64,000 nt of DNA from PMG-095 sp049324695 (GTDB taxonomy: Bacteria > Myxococcota_A > Polyangia > Polyangiales > Polyangiaceae). The notes under the pieces are model-generated. The model saw only the letters and a list, made by a program, of their open reading frames with translations, did not search any database and was not told where the DNA came from. Location of the stretch: contig JBMOMJ010000033.1 in the NCBI GenBank assembly GCA_049324695.1, forward strand, positions 1 through 64,000. The letters run 5' to 3'. Made by a program: the position numbers and the translations under genes. Shown here in pieces: positions 35,171-43,710 of this stretch (positions are counted from its first letter, which is position 1; each line of letters starts with the position of its first letter).

Positions 35171-35814
35171 GGGCTCCTCACTTTCGTAGCCGGGTTTGTG
35201 GGGCGACGCGCACCCAGACGTTTGAGTGCTGCGTGGAAGCGCTCGCGAGCGCGTGCAAGACGCGATGCTACGGTGCCTTCCGAAATCTCGAGCACGCGTG
35301 CGACCTCCGGGCGCGGCATTTCCTCGAGCTCTGTTAGAACGAAGACGTCGCGTTCCGCGGGTGAAAGACTGGCGAGCGCGCCGTCGATCAAAGCTCGCGC
35401 GCGCCGCAAATCGACGGCCTCGTCGGGCAAGGGACCATCGGACGCGCGTGTATCGCTATCGAGTTCGACGCTCGACGAGTACCACTTGGCGCGCCGGCGA
35501 TCTGCCGCGAGTCGTAGCGCGGTCGAAACCAAAAATGAACGCTCCGCGGCGACGGGCACCGAATCGAGGCGGCGAGCAAAAACCCAAAATGTGTCTTGCG
35601 CCGCTTCTTCGGCGTCTGCTTCGGGAAGGCCCGTGCGGCGCAACACACGCCAGACGAAATCGATGTGACGCGCGAGCGCTGCCTCCAGACGACCCGCTTC
35701 GCGCGGTTGCGCCGGTTGCTCGAAGTACCCGGAACGCTCCGGATGTTCGTCGACTTTGCGCTCCTCCGCTGGCGCTCTGACGAGAGAGATGAGGGGACGG
35801 ACCTCTCCGCGCAC
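35167..35814 (-). CDS. ECF sigma factor coupled to a CBM11-like membrane protein
   Basis: 215 residues if the GTG at 35814 is used; the open frame reaches 36006 but would then overlap the divergent ArsR gene. Sigma2: ALARHIDFVWRVLRRTGLPE, ADAEEAAQDTFWVFARRLDS. Sigma4: LSPAERDVFVLTELEEMPRP, VARVLEISEGTVASRLARAR. The stop and the next start overlap (35167-35170), the normal design of a sigma/anti-sigma pair. Confidence 0.82.
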   Translation of the reverse strand: MRGEVRPLISLVRAPAEERKVDEHPERSGYFEQPAQPREAGRLEAALARHIDFVWRVLRRTGLPEADAEEAAQDTFWVFARRLDSVPVAAERSFLVSTALRLAADRRRAKWYSSSVELDSDTRASDGPLPDEAVDLRRARALIDGALASLSPAERDVFVLTELEEMPRPEVARVLEISEGTVASRLARARERFHAALKRLGARRPTNPATKVRSP

Positions 35815-35942
35815 ACTTCTCAGATGGCGGCACCTCGGCGTTCCGATCGCGCAAAGTGCACGGACGCTCGAAGCCGTTGCACCAGCAGCGCACTGTTGAC
35901 AGGCGGGCTCCTGCCAGTTATCAGTAACCAATCGGTTACCTA

Positions 35943-36263
35943 ATGCACCGCGCTCGCGCCGATACAGATATCTTTCGTGCCATTGCTGATCCCACGCGGC
36001 GCGCAATTTTGGACCGACTGCGCGCCGGTCCGGCGCCGGTAAATTCGCTGGCCGCTGACTTTCAGCAAAGCCGTCCAGCCATTTCCAAGCACCTGCGTGT
36101 ACTGCGTGACTCGCGGCTGGTGAGCGAGCAGCGTTTTGGTCGCGCTCGCGTGTACCAGCTCGAGCCTGATGGGCTGCAAACCGTGGCTGGCTGGCTCGAA
36201 GGCTATCGTTCGTTTTGGCAGCAGAATCTCAACAATCTGAAACGTTACCTGGAGGATACATGA
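35943..36263 (+). CDS. ArsR-family winged-helix repressor
   Basis: 106 residues. FRAIADPTRRAILDRLRAGP with SLAADFQQSRPAISKHLRVL is the ArsR-type helix-turn-helix, followed by the wing RLVSEQRFGRARVYQL. No Cys metal site is visible, as in the subgroup paired with AHSA1/SRPBCC proteins. Its stop overlaps the AHSA1 gene by ATGA. Confidence 0.9.
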   Translation: MHRARADTDIFRAIADPTRRAILDRLRAGPAPVNSLAADFQQSRPAISKHLRVLRDSRLVSEQRFGRARVYQLEPDGLQTVAGWLEGYRSFWQQNLNNLKRYLEDT

Positions 36264-37048
36264 GCACTCGCAATTCCGGCGCGGCGCGCGCCATCGCTGA
36301 CCTTTCCGACGGCAAAATCTTGGCGACCGTCGAAATTGGAGTGCCGCCCGAGAGAGTGTACCGTGCGCTCACCAGCGAAGAGATCACCAAGTGGTGGGGC
36401 TCCGACGACCTCTACCGGACCACGGAGTTCAGCGCCGAGCTGCGAGTGGGTGGCAAATGGCGCGCTGCCGGCAAGGGCGCAGACGGCAGGCCGTTCGAAG
36501 TCCGTGGTGAGTATCTGGAGCTCGATCCTCCCCGCAAGGTCGTGCAAACCTGGCAGCCCGACTTCGCCGAGGGTGCTGCTACGAAGGTTACGTACTTGCT
36601 CGACGCAATTCCTTCGGGCACACGCGTGACGTTGCGTCACGAAGGGTTCAGTGGCCGCCCGGAGGCGTGTCAGCGTCACGCGTCGGGCTGGGAGCGCGTG
36701 CTTGGTTGGCTGATTGCGCACCTGGTGCCAGCCGCAGCGCCTCCAGCGAGCCAGTTCTTCATGTGTCGTTTGCTGCCGCCGCGACCGACGTTCCCTATGG
36801 ACATGACCGAATCGGAGCGGCAGATAATGCAAGCCCACGTCGCGTATTGGACGCAGAAGTTGGCGGAGAAGACCGCCATTCTGTTTGGGCCGGTTCTGGA
36901 TCCAAAGGGCGCGTGGGGCCTCGGCGTGGTGCGTGTACCCAACGAAGCGGCTCTCAACGACATGACCGCGAACGATCCGGCCTTGCTCTCGGGGATTGGG
37001 TTCAAATACGAGGTGCTACCCATGCCGAACGCGGTGTTTCGCGACTGA
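36260..37048 (+). CDS. AHSA1 (SRPBCC) domain fused to a YCII-like domain
   Basis: 262 residues from the ATG at 36260. The AHSA1 half (about 1-165) shows GVPPERVYRALTSEEITKWW, VGGKWRAAGKGADGRPFEV and TRVTLRHEGF. From about 190 a YCII-like half follows: MTESERQIMQAHVAYWTQKL, ILFGPVLDPKGAWGLGVVRV, IGFKYEVLPM. These are usually separate genes. Translationally coupled to an ArsR repressor, as is usual for AHSA1 genes, so it is probably repressed by it. The molecular role is unknown. Confidence 0.85.
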   Translation: MSTRNSGAARAIADLSDGKILATVEIGVPPERVYRALTSEEITKWWGSDDLYRTTEFSAELRVGGKWRAAGKGADGRPFEVRGEYLELDPPRKVVQTWQPDFAEGAATKVTYLLDAIPSGTRVTLRHEGFSGRPEACQRHASGWERVLGWLIAHLVPAAAPPASQFFMCRLLPPRPTFPMDMTESERQIMQAHVAYWTQKLAEKTAILFGPVLDPKGAWGLGVVRVPNEAALNDMTANDPALLSGIGFKYEVLPMPNAVFRD

Positions 37049-37085
37049 ATTTGCGCGATGACTGGCTTCGGATGATCCTTCGCGC

Positions 37086-37898
37086 GTGATTCCCCGCGTT
37101 CTAATCGTGGCCGGCTCCGATTCTGGGGGCGGCGCTGGTATTCAAGCTGATATCAAGACCGTGACCATGCTGGGCGGCTACGCTGCCAGCGCCCTTACCG
37201 CTCTCACTGCGCAAAATACTTTGGGCGTGTTCAGCGTAACCGGCGTCGATCCGAGCTTAGTGCGCGAGCAGATGCGCGCTGTGCTCGATGACATCGGTGC
37301 CGACGCAATCAAGACGGGCATGTTGTATTCGGCGCCGATCATCAAGGTGGTGGCCGCGGAGCTCGAGTCACGCGCGACATCCATTCCGGTTGTGGTCGAT
37401 CCGGTGATGGTGGCGAAGGGCGGTGCCGCGTTGCTCGATGAACGCGCCACGGGTGAGCTCATCGAACGCCTCCTGCCGCTCGCCGCGCTGATCACTCCGA
37501 ACGCTCCCGAAGCCGCCGCACTCACGGGCATCGACGTCAACCACGAGGACGATCTGGCTCGCGTGGCCGAACGCCTACTCACGCTCGGGCCAGCCGCCGT
37601 GCTGGTCAAAGGTGGCCACCTTCCGGGCGATCGCGTCGTTGACGTGCTGCGCACCATCGATGGTCTCGAGCACCGCTTCGAGAGCCCTCGCATTCCCACG
37701 CGATCGAGCCACGGCACGGGCTGCACATTGGCTTCCGCGATTGCAACGGGCATTGCCGAAGGGCTCACGCTGGTGAGCGCGATCGAGCGCGCTCGACATT
37801 ACGTGGCGCGCGCGTTGCGAACGGCGCCCGGCTTGGGTCAGGGGCACGGCCCGTTGAATCACGGCTGGCCACTCGCCGAGAAAAACCGCATGAATTGA
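37086..37898 (+). CDS. thiD: hydroxymethylpyrimidine/phosphomethylpyrimidine kinase
   Basis: 270 residues from a GTG. Opening VLIVAGSDSGGGAGIQADIK, then NTLGVFSVTGVDP, VVDPVMVAKGGAALLDERAT, LITPNAPEAAALTG and the active-site SSHGTGCTLASAIATGIAEG are diagnostic of ThiD. The enzyme phosphorylates 4-amino-5-hydroxymethyl-2-methylpyrimidine twice in thiamine biosynthesis. No other thi gene or riboswitch was recognised nearby. Confidence 0.95.
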   Translation: MIPRVLIVAGSDSGGGAGIQADIKTVTMLGGYAASALTALTAQNTLGVFSVTGVDPSLVREQMRAVLDDIGADAIKTGMLYSAPIIKVVAAELESRATSIPVVVDPVMVAKGGAALLDERATGELIERLLPLAALITPNAPEAAALTGIDVNHEDDLARVAERLLTLGPAAVLVKGGHLPGDRVVDVLRTIDGLEHRFESPRIPTRSSHGTGCTLASAIATGIAEGLTLVSAIERARHYVARALRTAPGLGQGHGPLNHGWPLAEKNRMN

Positions 37899-37920
37899 AG
37901 TCATGCGCGCGCGGTGGCAT

Positions 37921-39135
37921 ATGAGCGGAGTGCGAGGTTGGCTGTTCGGCGTCATCGGTTTGGTGTTTGCGGCTCCCGCTTGCGACGGAGATCACAGCGC
38001 GCTCGCGAAGGGATCGAGCGGCGGGCAAGGCGGTCGTGCCACTGCACAAGGCGGCAACACGCTGGCGAGCGGTGGATTCAATCAGCCGCACGGTAACGGG
38101 GGCACCACCGCGAGCGGCGGGCGTGCTCCCGATGAGTCTCCCGGCGAAAACGTGCTCAGCGTGGTTCATGGAGTCGTGGATGCAGGCCCATCGCTGTTCT
38201 GCTTCGCGAAAGGCGACGCCGCCGATGCGCCTTTGCTCGGCGTGCCGGCCCCGGAAGGCGGGTTGAGCTACGCGAAGTCTTGGGTCGTGCGCGCCGTCGA
38301 AGGCGTAGACTTCGCCGCCGACGCGCTTTCCACCTGGATCATCAGCGGCGACCTATCGTTGGTTGCAGGGCTCGATTGTGAGCAGGCCGTCGCGGTCGCC
38401 CGCAGTGAAGAAGCAGCCGCGCCTCCGAGCGCGTCTGGAGCTGGTGGCGCGCCCGGAGCAGGCGGCGCAGGTGGTGCCGGTGGCGCGAACGGCAGTGAAG
38501 ACGCAGCGGCAGGTGAGGGCGGTGGTCCCGCGAGCGAGCCACCGCGCTTGCGCGCTGGGCGCTTGCCAACGGTTCCGGCCGGCACGCTCTCGGTGGGGCG
38601 CAGCGCGCTGCTCGTCGCGAACGGGTGCATCGGTGGCGAGGCATTCGACAGCCGCCTCGCGCCGAACGCGTGTGGAGCTGGCTACTCTGGCAAAGCGCCG
38701 AGCCTGAGCGCCGTGCTCGTCCAAATGTCGCGTCGCACGTCGCCCTTCCGCTTGGGTTTGCAAGTCGTGCATGCGTCACTGGCCAGCCCCAAGCTCTCGG
38801 TGATCTCAGCGCCAACCGAAGCCAACGATGCGCTCCGCGGAATTGCGTTCGACGTCGAGCTCGGCGAAATCTTGCCGCGGGTGCCCGATCTCAGCGCCGA
38901 CGCCGCATCCTACGGAGTGAACGGTAGCGACTGGCGCCTCGAAATGTCGAGCGGATCAGCGACAGTCTACGCAGAGCCGTGGTCGAGCGTTCTCAGGAAC
39001 GCCGGCTTCACGAGCCTCTCGGACGGCGAAACGTTTGCCCTCGTCATCGTTGGACCCGGGCTCGGTCTACCCCTCAGCCGCCACGAACTATGGAACCCGT
39101 CGCGTGTGGTTTTACTGCCGACCGACCCGAAGTAA
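37921..39135 (+). CDS. lipoprotein with Gly/Ala-rich linkers, DUF4397-like
   Basis: About 404 residues from the ATG at 37921 (or six codons upstream). The signal MSGVRGWLFGVIGLVFAAPA ends in a Cys. Two Gly-rich low-complexity stretches occur (about 35-70 and 175-205). Between and after them are beta-rich segments (VLSVVHGVVDAGPSLFCFAK; LGLQVVHASLASPKLSVISA) that resemble the DUF4397 repeat found in surface proteins. No enzymatic motif. Likely outer-membrane anchored. Confidence 0.7.
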   Translation: MSGVRGWLFGVIGLVFAAPACDGDHSALAKGSSGGQGGRATAQGGNTLASGGFNQPHGNGGTTASGGRAPDESPGENVLSVVHGVVDAGPSLFCFAKGDAADAPLLGVPAPEGGLSYAKSWVVRAVEGVDFAADALSTWIISGDLSLVAGLDCEQAVAVARSEEAAAPPSASGAGGAPGAGGAGGAGGANGSEDAAAGEGGGPASEPPRLRAGRLPTVPAGTLSVGRSALLVANGCIGGEAFDSRLAPNACGAGYSGKAPSLSAVLVQMSRRTSPFRLGLQVVHASLASPKLSVISAPTEANDALRGIAFDVELGEILPRVPDLSADAASYGVNGSDWRLEMSSGSATVYAEPWSSVLRNAGFTSLSDGETFALVIVGPGLGLPLSRHELWNPSRVVLLPTDPK

Positions 39136-39179
39136 GTTCGCCCCCAAGTGGCTTCCCTCGCGCTGGAGCGCCTCGCGGC

Positions 39180-39302
39180 GCGCCTGAGCGCGCGGTGTGT
39201 TGCGCCTGAGCGCGCGGTGTGTTGCGCCTGAGCGCGCGGTGTGTTGCGCCTGAGCGCGCGGTGTGTTGCGCCTGAGCGCGCGGTGTGTTGCGCCTGAGCG
39301 CG
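39180..39302. repeat. 22-bp tandem repeat, five full copies plus a partial
   Basis: The unit GCGCCTGAGCGCGCGGTGTG plus TT is repeated without spacers at 39180, 39202, 39224, 39246 and 39268, with a partial sixth copy. A degenerate continuation with GCGCCTGAGCGTCGGCGGGT motifs runs to about 39460. It lies between the lipoprotein and HNH genes and is not coding. Confidence 0.9.
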
Positions 39303-39550
39303 TCGCGGTGCGCCTGAGCGTCGGCGGGTGAGCGCTGTGTCGCGGCGGAACGCCCTGCCGCGCGCCTGAGCGTCGGCGGGTGAGCGGTGTGTTGCGCCGG
39401 AGCGCCGCGCGCTCGTACCTGAGTTTCGGCGCGTGAGCGCTGTGTCGTGCCGGAGCGCCCGGCAGCTGCCCGAGTGTGATCGTGAGTGAGCAATCGACAG
39501 CGCGCTTCCACGTCGAGCTGCATCGTAGGAGCGTTGGACACAGTGGAGAT
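39303..39550. repeat. degenerate extension of the 22-bp repeat
   Basis: Related GCGCCTGAGCGTCGGCGGGT and CGGAGCGCC motifs are interspersed; no gene is supported. It ends at the HNH gene. Confidence 0.6.
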
Positions 39551-40834
39551 TCACTTGTGAGAACGTTGGATGTTGTCGGGTGTCAGATGGCCTAGCGCCG
39601 CGCGCAGCAGCGCCGAGTCATCCTGCTCACCGTTTCCGACGGTGAGCTCGAGCGCTTGCGCCGCTTCGCGCCTCGGAAACCCAAGCCAGCACAAGGCCGA
39701 AAGCAACCGCGTGTTGCGATTCGCTCCAACTTCCGCTGCACCTTGCCCCGAGTTCGACGTGCGCTGAGACGATGGTGTCTGCTTGTGGCGGCACGTTTCT
39801 GCGCAGCTTGGCACTTGTTCAATGCCTGGAGGTTGCGATGCGCGCCACTTCGTTGGACGGCGCGTCGCTCGGTGCCGCGCCTCCCGCCTCTTTCGGGCGA
39901 TGTGATCGGCGCCGAACGCCAACTCAGCCGTGTAGGCATTGTGCGACGAACAAAGTAGGCACAGGTTTTGGGGTTCGGCCCGACCGCCGCGAGCGTGAGG
40001 GATGCGATGTTCGATGGTTATAAAGCGTCGTTCGCTGCAGCGCCTACCCTTGTCGTCGACGAACGTACACCGCGCACCGTCTCGTTTCCATACCACCCGC
40101 GCGACCTCGAGTGGCACATGGCGTGACCCGTCTTTGAGTTGCCGTTGTTTGCGCGGCGCGCCCGCACCCATCCGTCGTTTCTCTTCGCACCGAATCAACT
40201 CGTCGAGTGCTCGCTCCAGGATTGGAGCCAACTCGCCCGCCGGATTGGAATGGCTCAAGAGCTCGCGCGCATGCTGGAGCTTCACGTACAGCTCGTTCGA
40301 CGCGGTGAATTGCACCAGGTAGCTTGCGGCGGAGAGCGGCTCGAGCCGTTCGCGAGCCGCGCCATCCGTCGGATTGCGCTCGCGATACATGCTCGCCGGC
40401 GTGCCGAGAGGCGTGACGCTTGTCTCCACGTCCGCCCGGGGAAAACGAGCTGCGAGCAAGCGCTCAATCTCACGCCGCGAGCGACATTTCGCCTCCCCCA
40501 ATAGCTCGTCCGCATTCTCCCGAGTCAAATGCGGCGCGAGAAGGATCAAGCCCGACGCATGAATGCGACCCGAGCGAAGTTCATCCAACACTTGTGGTAC
40601 CTCCAGCGCTAACCGCGCCACACGGACCCGCTTCCCCGCAGCGTCCTCGGAATAACCGAGCCGCTCCCGACAGTACGCGCTCAGTGAAGAACACGCCTCG
40701 CTGAGGTACAACTTGCGGCGATCAATCTCCATCAGGTGCTCGACCACCTCTGCTGTTGCGCTGCGCTCGCAAAGTACGAGTACCGGCATCCGAGCCAACA
40801 ATTCTGCGTTCGAGAGGGAAGCATCGAATTGCAT
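39551..40834 (-). CDS. HNH endonuclease
   Basis: 427 residues. The N-terminal 220 residues are helical (HLMEIDRRKLYLSEACSSLS, YCRERLGYSEDAAGKRVRVA), typical of the DUF222-like part of such proteins. The HNH motif is at about 250-310: EVARVVWKRDGARCTFVDDK, FITIEHRIPHARGGRAEPQN, LCLLCSSHNAYTAEL, with the CxxxC-like metal knuckle and two catalytic His. The C-terminal tail RLLSALCWLGFPRREAAQAL resembles the RuvA C-terminal helix bundle. The family is common and often multi-copy in myxobacteria; whether it is mobile or defensive is unclear. Confidence 0.85.
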   Translation of the reverse strand: MQFDASLSNAELLARMPVLVLCERSATAEVVEHLMEIDRRKLYLSEACSSLSAYCRERLGYSEDAAGKRVRVARLALEVPQVLDELRSGRIHASGLILLAPHLTRENADELLGEAKCRSRREIERLLAARFPRADVETSVTPLGTPASMYRERNPTDGAARERLEPLSAASYLVQFTASNELYVKLQHARELLSHSNPAGELAPILERALDELIRCEEKRRMGAGAPRKQRQLKDGSRHVPLEVARVVWKRDGARCTFVDDKGRRCSERRFITIEHRIPHARGGRAEPQNLCLLCSSHNAYTAELAFGADHIARKRREARHRATRRPTKWRASQPPGIEQVPSCAETCRHKQTPSSQRTSNSGQGAAEVGANRNTRLLSALCWLGFPRREAAQALELTVGNGEQDDSALLRAALGHLTPDNIQRSHK

Positions 40835-41118
40835 GCGTCACTCATAACACGGAGATTTTCGGCCCCTTGCGCGACCCTTGTAACGCGCTTTGCTCATCAA
40901 AATGACTTCGACTCCATTCGTTTTGCGCTGTCGCGTCAGCGAGCCACACAGCCTCCCGCAACGCCACCTCGGAGACCGTCGCGACAAATTGCTGCGACTG
41001 GCAGTGCAGATCGCGTCAAGCGAAATGCACACAGACAAGCGAAATTCGGCCCGCTCACTCTCGCACCAAGCGCAAGTCGCATCGCCCACGCGCGAAGAGT
41101 GATCGCGAGTCGCTCGGT
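40835..41118. other. gap between HNH gene and minisatellite
   Basis: No supported gene. Short frames here are shadows. The HNH promoter is probably in the left part. Confidence 0.5.
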
Positions 41119-43390
41119 GAGCGCCGGTGCAGCGCCCGTCTCAGAGCGGATCTGCGCAACGCCGGTCTCAGAGCGGATCCGTGCAGCGCCGGTCTCGGAG
41201 CGCGCGCGGAGACGCGAATCGGTTTGACGAAAGGAGTCGTTGTGCGCAGCGCCAGTCTCGACGCCGAACTGCGCAGCGTCGGTCTCGGGACGGATCCGCG
41301 TAGTGCCGGTCTCGGAACGGATCCGCGCAGCGCCGGTCTCGGAGCGGGGCGCGGAGGCGCGAATCGGTTTGACGAAAGGAGTCGTTGTGCGCAGCTCTGG
41401 TCTCGGGGCGGAACTGCGCAGCGCCGGTCTCGGAACGGCGCGCGGAGGCGTGAATCGGTTTGACGAAAGGCCGGTCTCGGAACGGCGCGCGGAGGCGCGA
41501 ATCGGTTTGACGAGGAGTCGTGGTGCGCAGCTTTGGTCTTGGAACGGCGCGCGGAGGCGTGAATCGGTTTGACGAAAGGAGTCGTTGTGCGCAGCTCTGG
41601 TCTCGGGGCGGAACTGCGCAGCGCCGGTTCGCGGAGGCGCGAATCGGTTTGACGAGGAGTCGTTGTGCGCAGCGCCGGTCTCGGAGCGGGGCGGAGGCGC
41701 GAATCGGTTTGACGAAAGGAGTCGTTGCGCGCAGCGCCGGTCTCGGAGCGGATCCGCGCAGCGCCGGTCTCGGAGCGGAACTGCGCAGCACCGGTCTCGG
41801 AGCGGATCCACGCAGCGCCGGTCTCGGAGCGCGCGCGGAGACGCGAATCGGTTTGACGAAAGGAGTCGTTGTGCGCAGCGCCAGTCTCGACGCCGAACTG
41901 CGCAGCGTCCGTCTCGGGACGGATCCGCGTAGCGCCGGTCTCGGAACGGATCCGCGCAGCGCCGGTTTCGGAGCGCGCGCGGAGGCGCGAATCGGTTTGA
42001 CGAAAGGAGTCGTTGTGCGCAGCGCCAGTCTCGACGCCGAACTGCGCAGCGTCCGTCTCGGGGCGGATCCGCGCAGCACCGGTCTCGGAGCGGACCCGCG
42101 CAGCGCCGGTCTCAGGGCGGGGCGCGGAGTCGTGAATCGGTTTGACGAAAGGAGTCGTTGTGCGCAGCGCCGGTCTCGGAACGGCGCGCGGAGGCGCGAA
42201 TCGGTTTGACGAAAGGAGTCGTCGTGCGCAGCGCCGGTCTCGGAGCGGATCCGCGCAGCTTTGGTCTCGGGGCGGCGCGCGGAGGCGCGAATCGGTTTGA
42301 CGAAAGGAGTCGTTGTGCGCAGCTCTGGTCTCGGGGCGGAACTGCGCAGCTCTGGTCTCGGGGCGGAACTGCGCAGCGCCGGTCTCGGGGCGGGGCGCGG
42401 AGGCGCGAATCGGTTTGACGAAGGGAGTCGTTGCGCGCAGCGCCGGTCACGGAGCGGAACTGCGCAGCGCCGGTCTCGGGGCGGGGCGCGGAGGCGCGAA
42501 TCGGTTTGACGAAAGGAGTCGTTGTGCGCAGCGCCGGTCTCGGAGCAGAACTGCGCAGTACCGGTCTCGGGGCGGAACTGCGCAGCGCCGGTCTCGGGGC
42601 GGGGCGCGGAGGCGCGAATCGGTTTGACGAAGGGAGTCGTGGTGCGCAGCTTTGGTCTCGGAGCGGGGCGCGGAGGCGCGAATCGGTTTGACGAAAGGAG
42701 TCGTTGTGCGCAGCTTTGGTCTCGGGGCGGAACTGCGCAGTGCCGGTCTCGGAGCGGGGCGCGGAGGCGCGAATCGGTTTGACGAAAGGAGTTGTTGTGC
42801 GCAGCGCCGGTCTCGGAGCGGATCCGCGCAGCGCCGGTCTCGGAGCGGAACTGCGCAGCACCGGTCTCGGAGCGGATCCGCGCAGCGCCGGTCTCGGAGC
42901 GGAACTGCGCAGCGCCGGTCTCGGAGCGGATCCGCGCAGCGCCGGTCTCGGAACGGCGCGCGGAGGCGCGAATCGGTTTGACGAGGAGTCGTTGTGCGCA
43001 GCACCGGTCTCGGAGCGGATCCGCGCAGCTTTGGTCTCGGAACGGCGCGCGGAGGCGCGAATCGGTTTGACGACGAGTCGTGGTGCGCAGCTTTGGTCTC
43101 GGAGTGGGGCGCGGAGGCGCGAATCGGTTTGACGAAAGGAGTCGTTGTGCGCAGCGCCGGCCTCGGAGCAGAACTGCGCAGCACCGGTCTCGGGGCGGAA
43201 CTGCGCAGCGCCGGTCTCGGGGCGGAACTGCGCGCGGAGGCGCGAATCGGTTTGACGAAGGGAGTCGTTGTGCGCAGCGCCGGTTTCGGAGCGGGGCGCG
43301 GAGGCACGAATCGGTTTTGACGGAAAGAATCGTTGTGCGCTGCGGCGGTCTTGGGGTGTAGCGCAGTGTCGCGAATCGGTTTGACGAAGC
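41119..43390. repeat. compound minisatellite of about 2.3 kb
   Basis: Two unit types alternate. Unit A is 27 bases (GCGCAGCGCCGGTCTCGGAG plus CGGATCC or CGGAACT), often in runs. Unit B is about 45 bases with the core GCGAATCGGTTTGACGAAAG followed by GAGTCGTTGT. I count 23 copies of the B core GAATCGGTTTGA (one with an extra T), from about 41216 to 43383. Long open frames on both strands are a by-product of A being a multiple of three; frames rotate at each B unit and one reading gives ESV-stop each time. No protein is called. Confidence 0.9.
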
Positions 43391-43710
43391 AGGTGGTTGC
43401 TCGGAGCGTTGGTCGCGCGGGGTTGTGGTTCGGTGCGGGTGGAATGGTGGCGTGGTGGCCGGTTGATCCAAAGTGATACGTGGCGGCCGCCTTTTCAGCG
43501 GGGCGCGTGCGCGGTGGCGGTTCCGCACGATGTCGCGCGGCGACCGCGCTAATGACTCGCGGCGTATAGTTTCGCGCACTTTTCGGCGCTGCGCCCCCCA
43601 ACATGAGCGCCTAGGGATCGCGAGCTGCACGTCCTACATGAGCGCAAGAGCGTGCTTGATCTTGGGAAGCATGCTGGGTAGGGATGCGTAAGAAAGGAGT
43701 GGGAGGACAT
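43391..43710. other. gap between minisatellite and DUF3829-like gene
   Basis: 320 bases with no supported gene. An AGAAAGGAGTGGGAGGACAT ribosome-binding region occurs just before 43711. Confidence 0.5.

Noticed and set aside
39180..39302. CRISPR array
   Set aside because: 22-base units directly abut without spacers.
41119..43390. CRISPR-like array
   Set aside because: Units are contiguous or nearly so, with no unique spacers and no cas genes nearby.
41168..43630. 820-codon minus-strand open frame across the minisatellite
   Set aside because: It is openness produced by 27-base repeats; the protein is Arg/Pro/Ser-rich with shifting peptide phases at each B unit and has no ribosome-binding site or recognisable domain.
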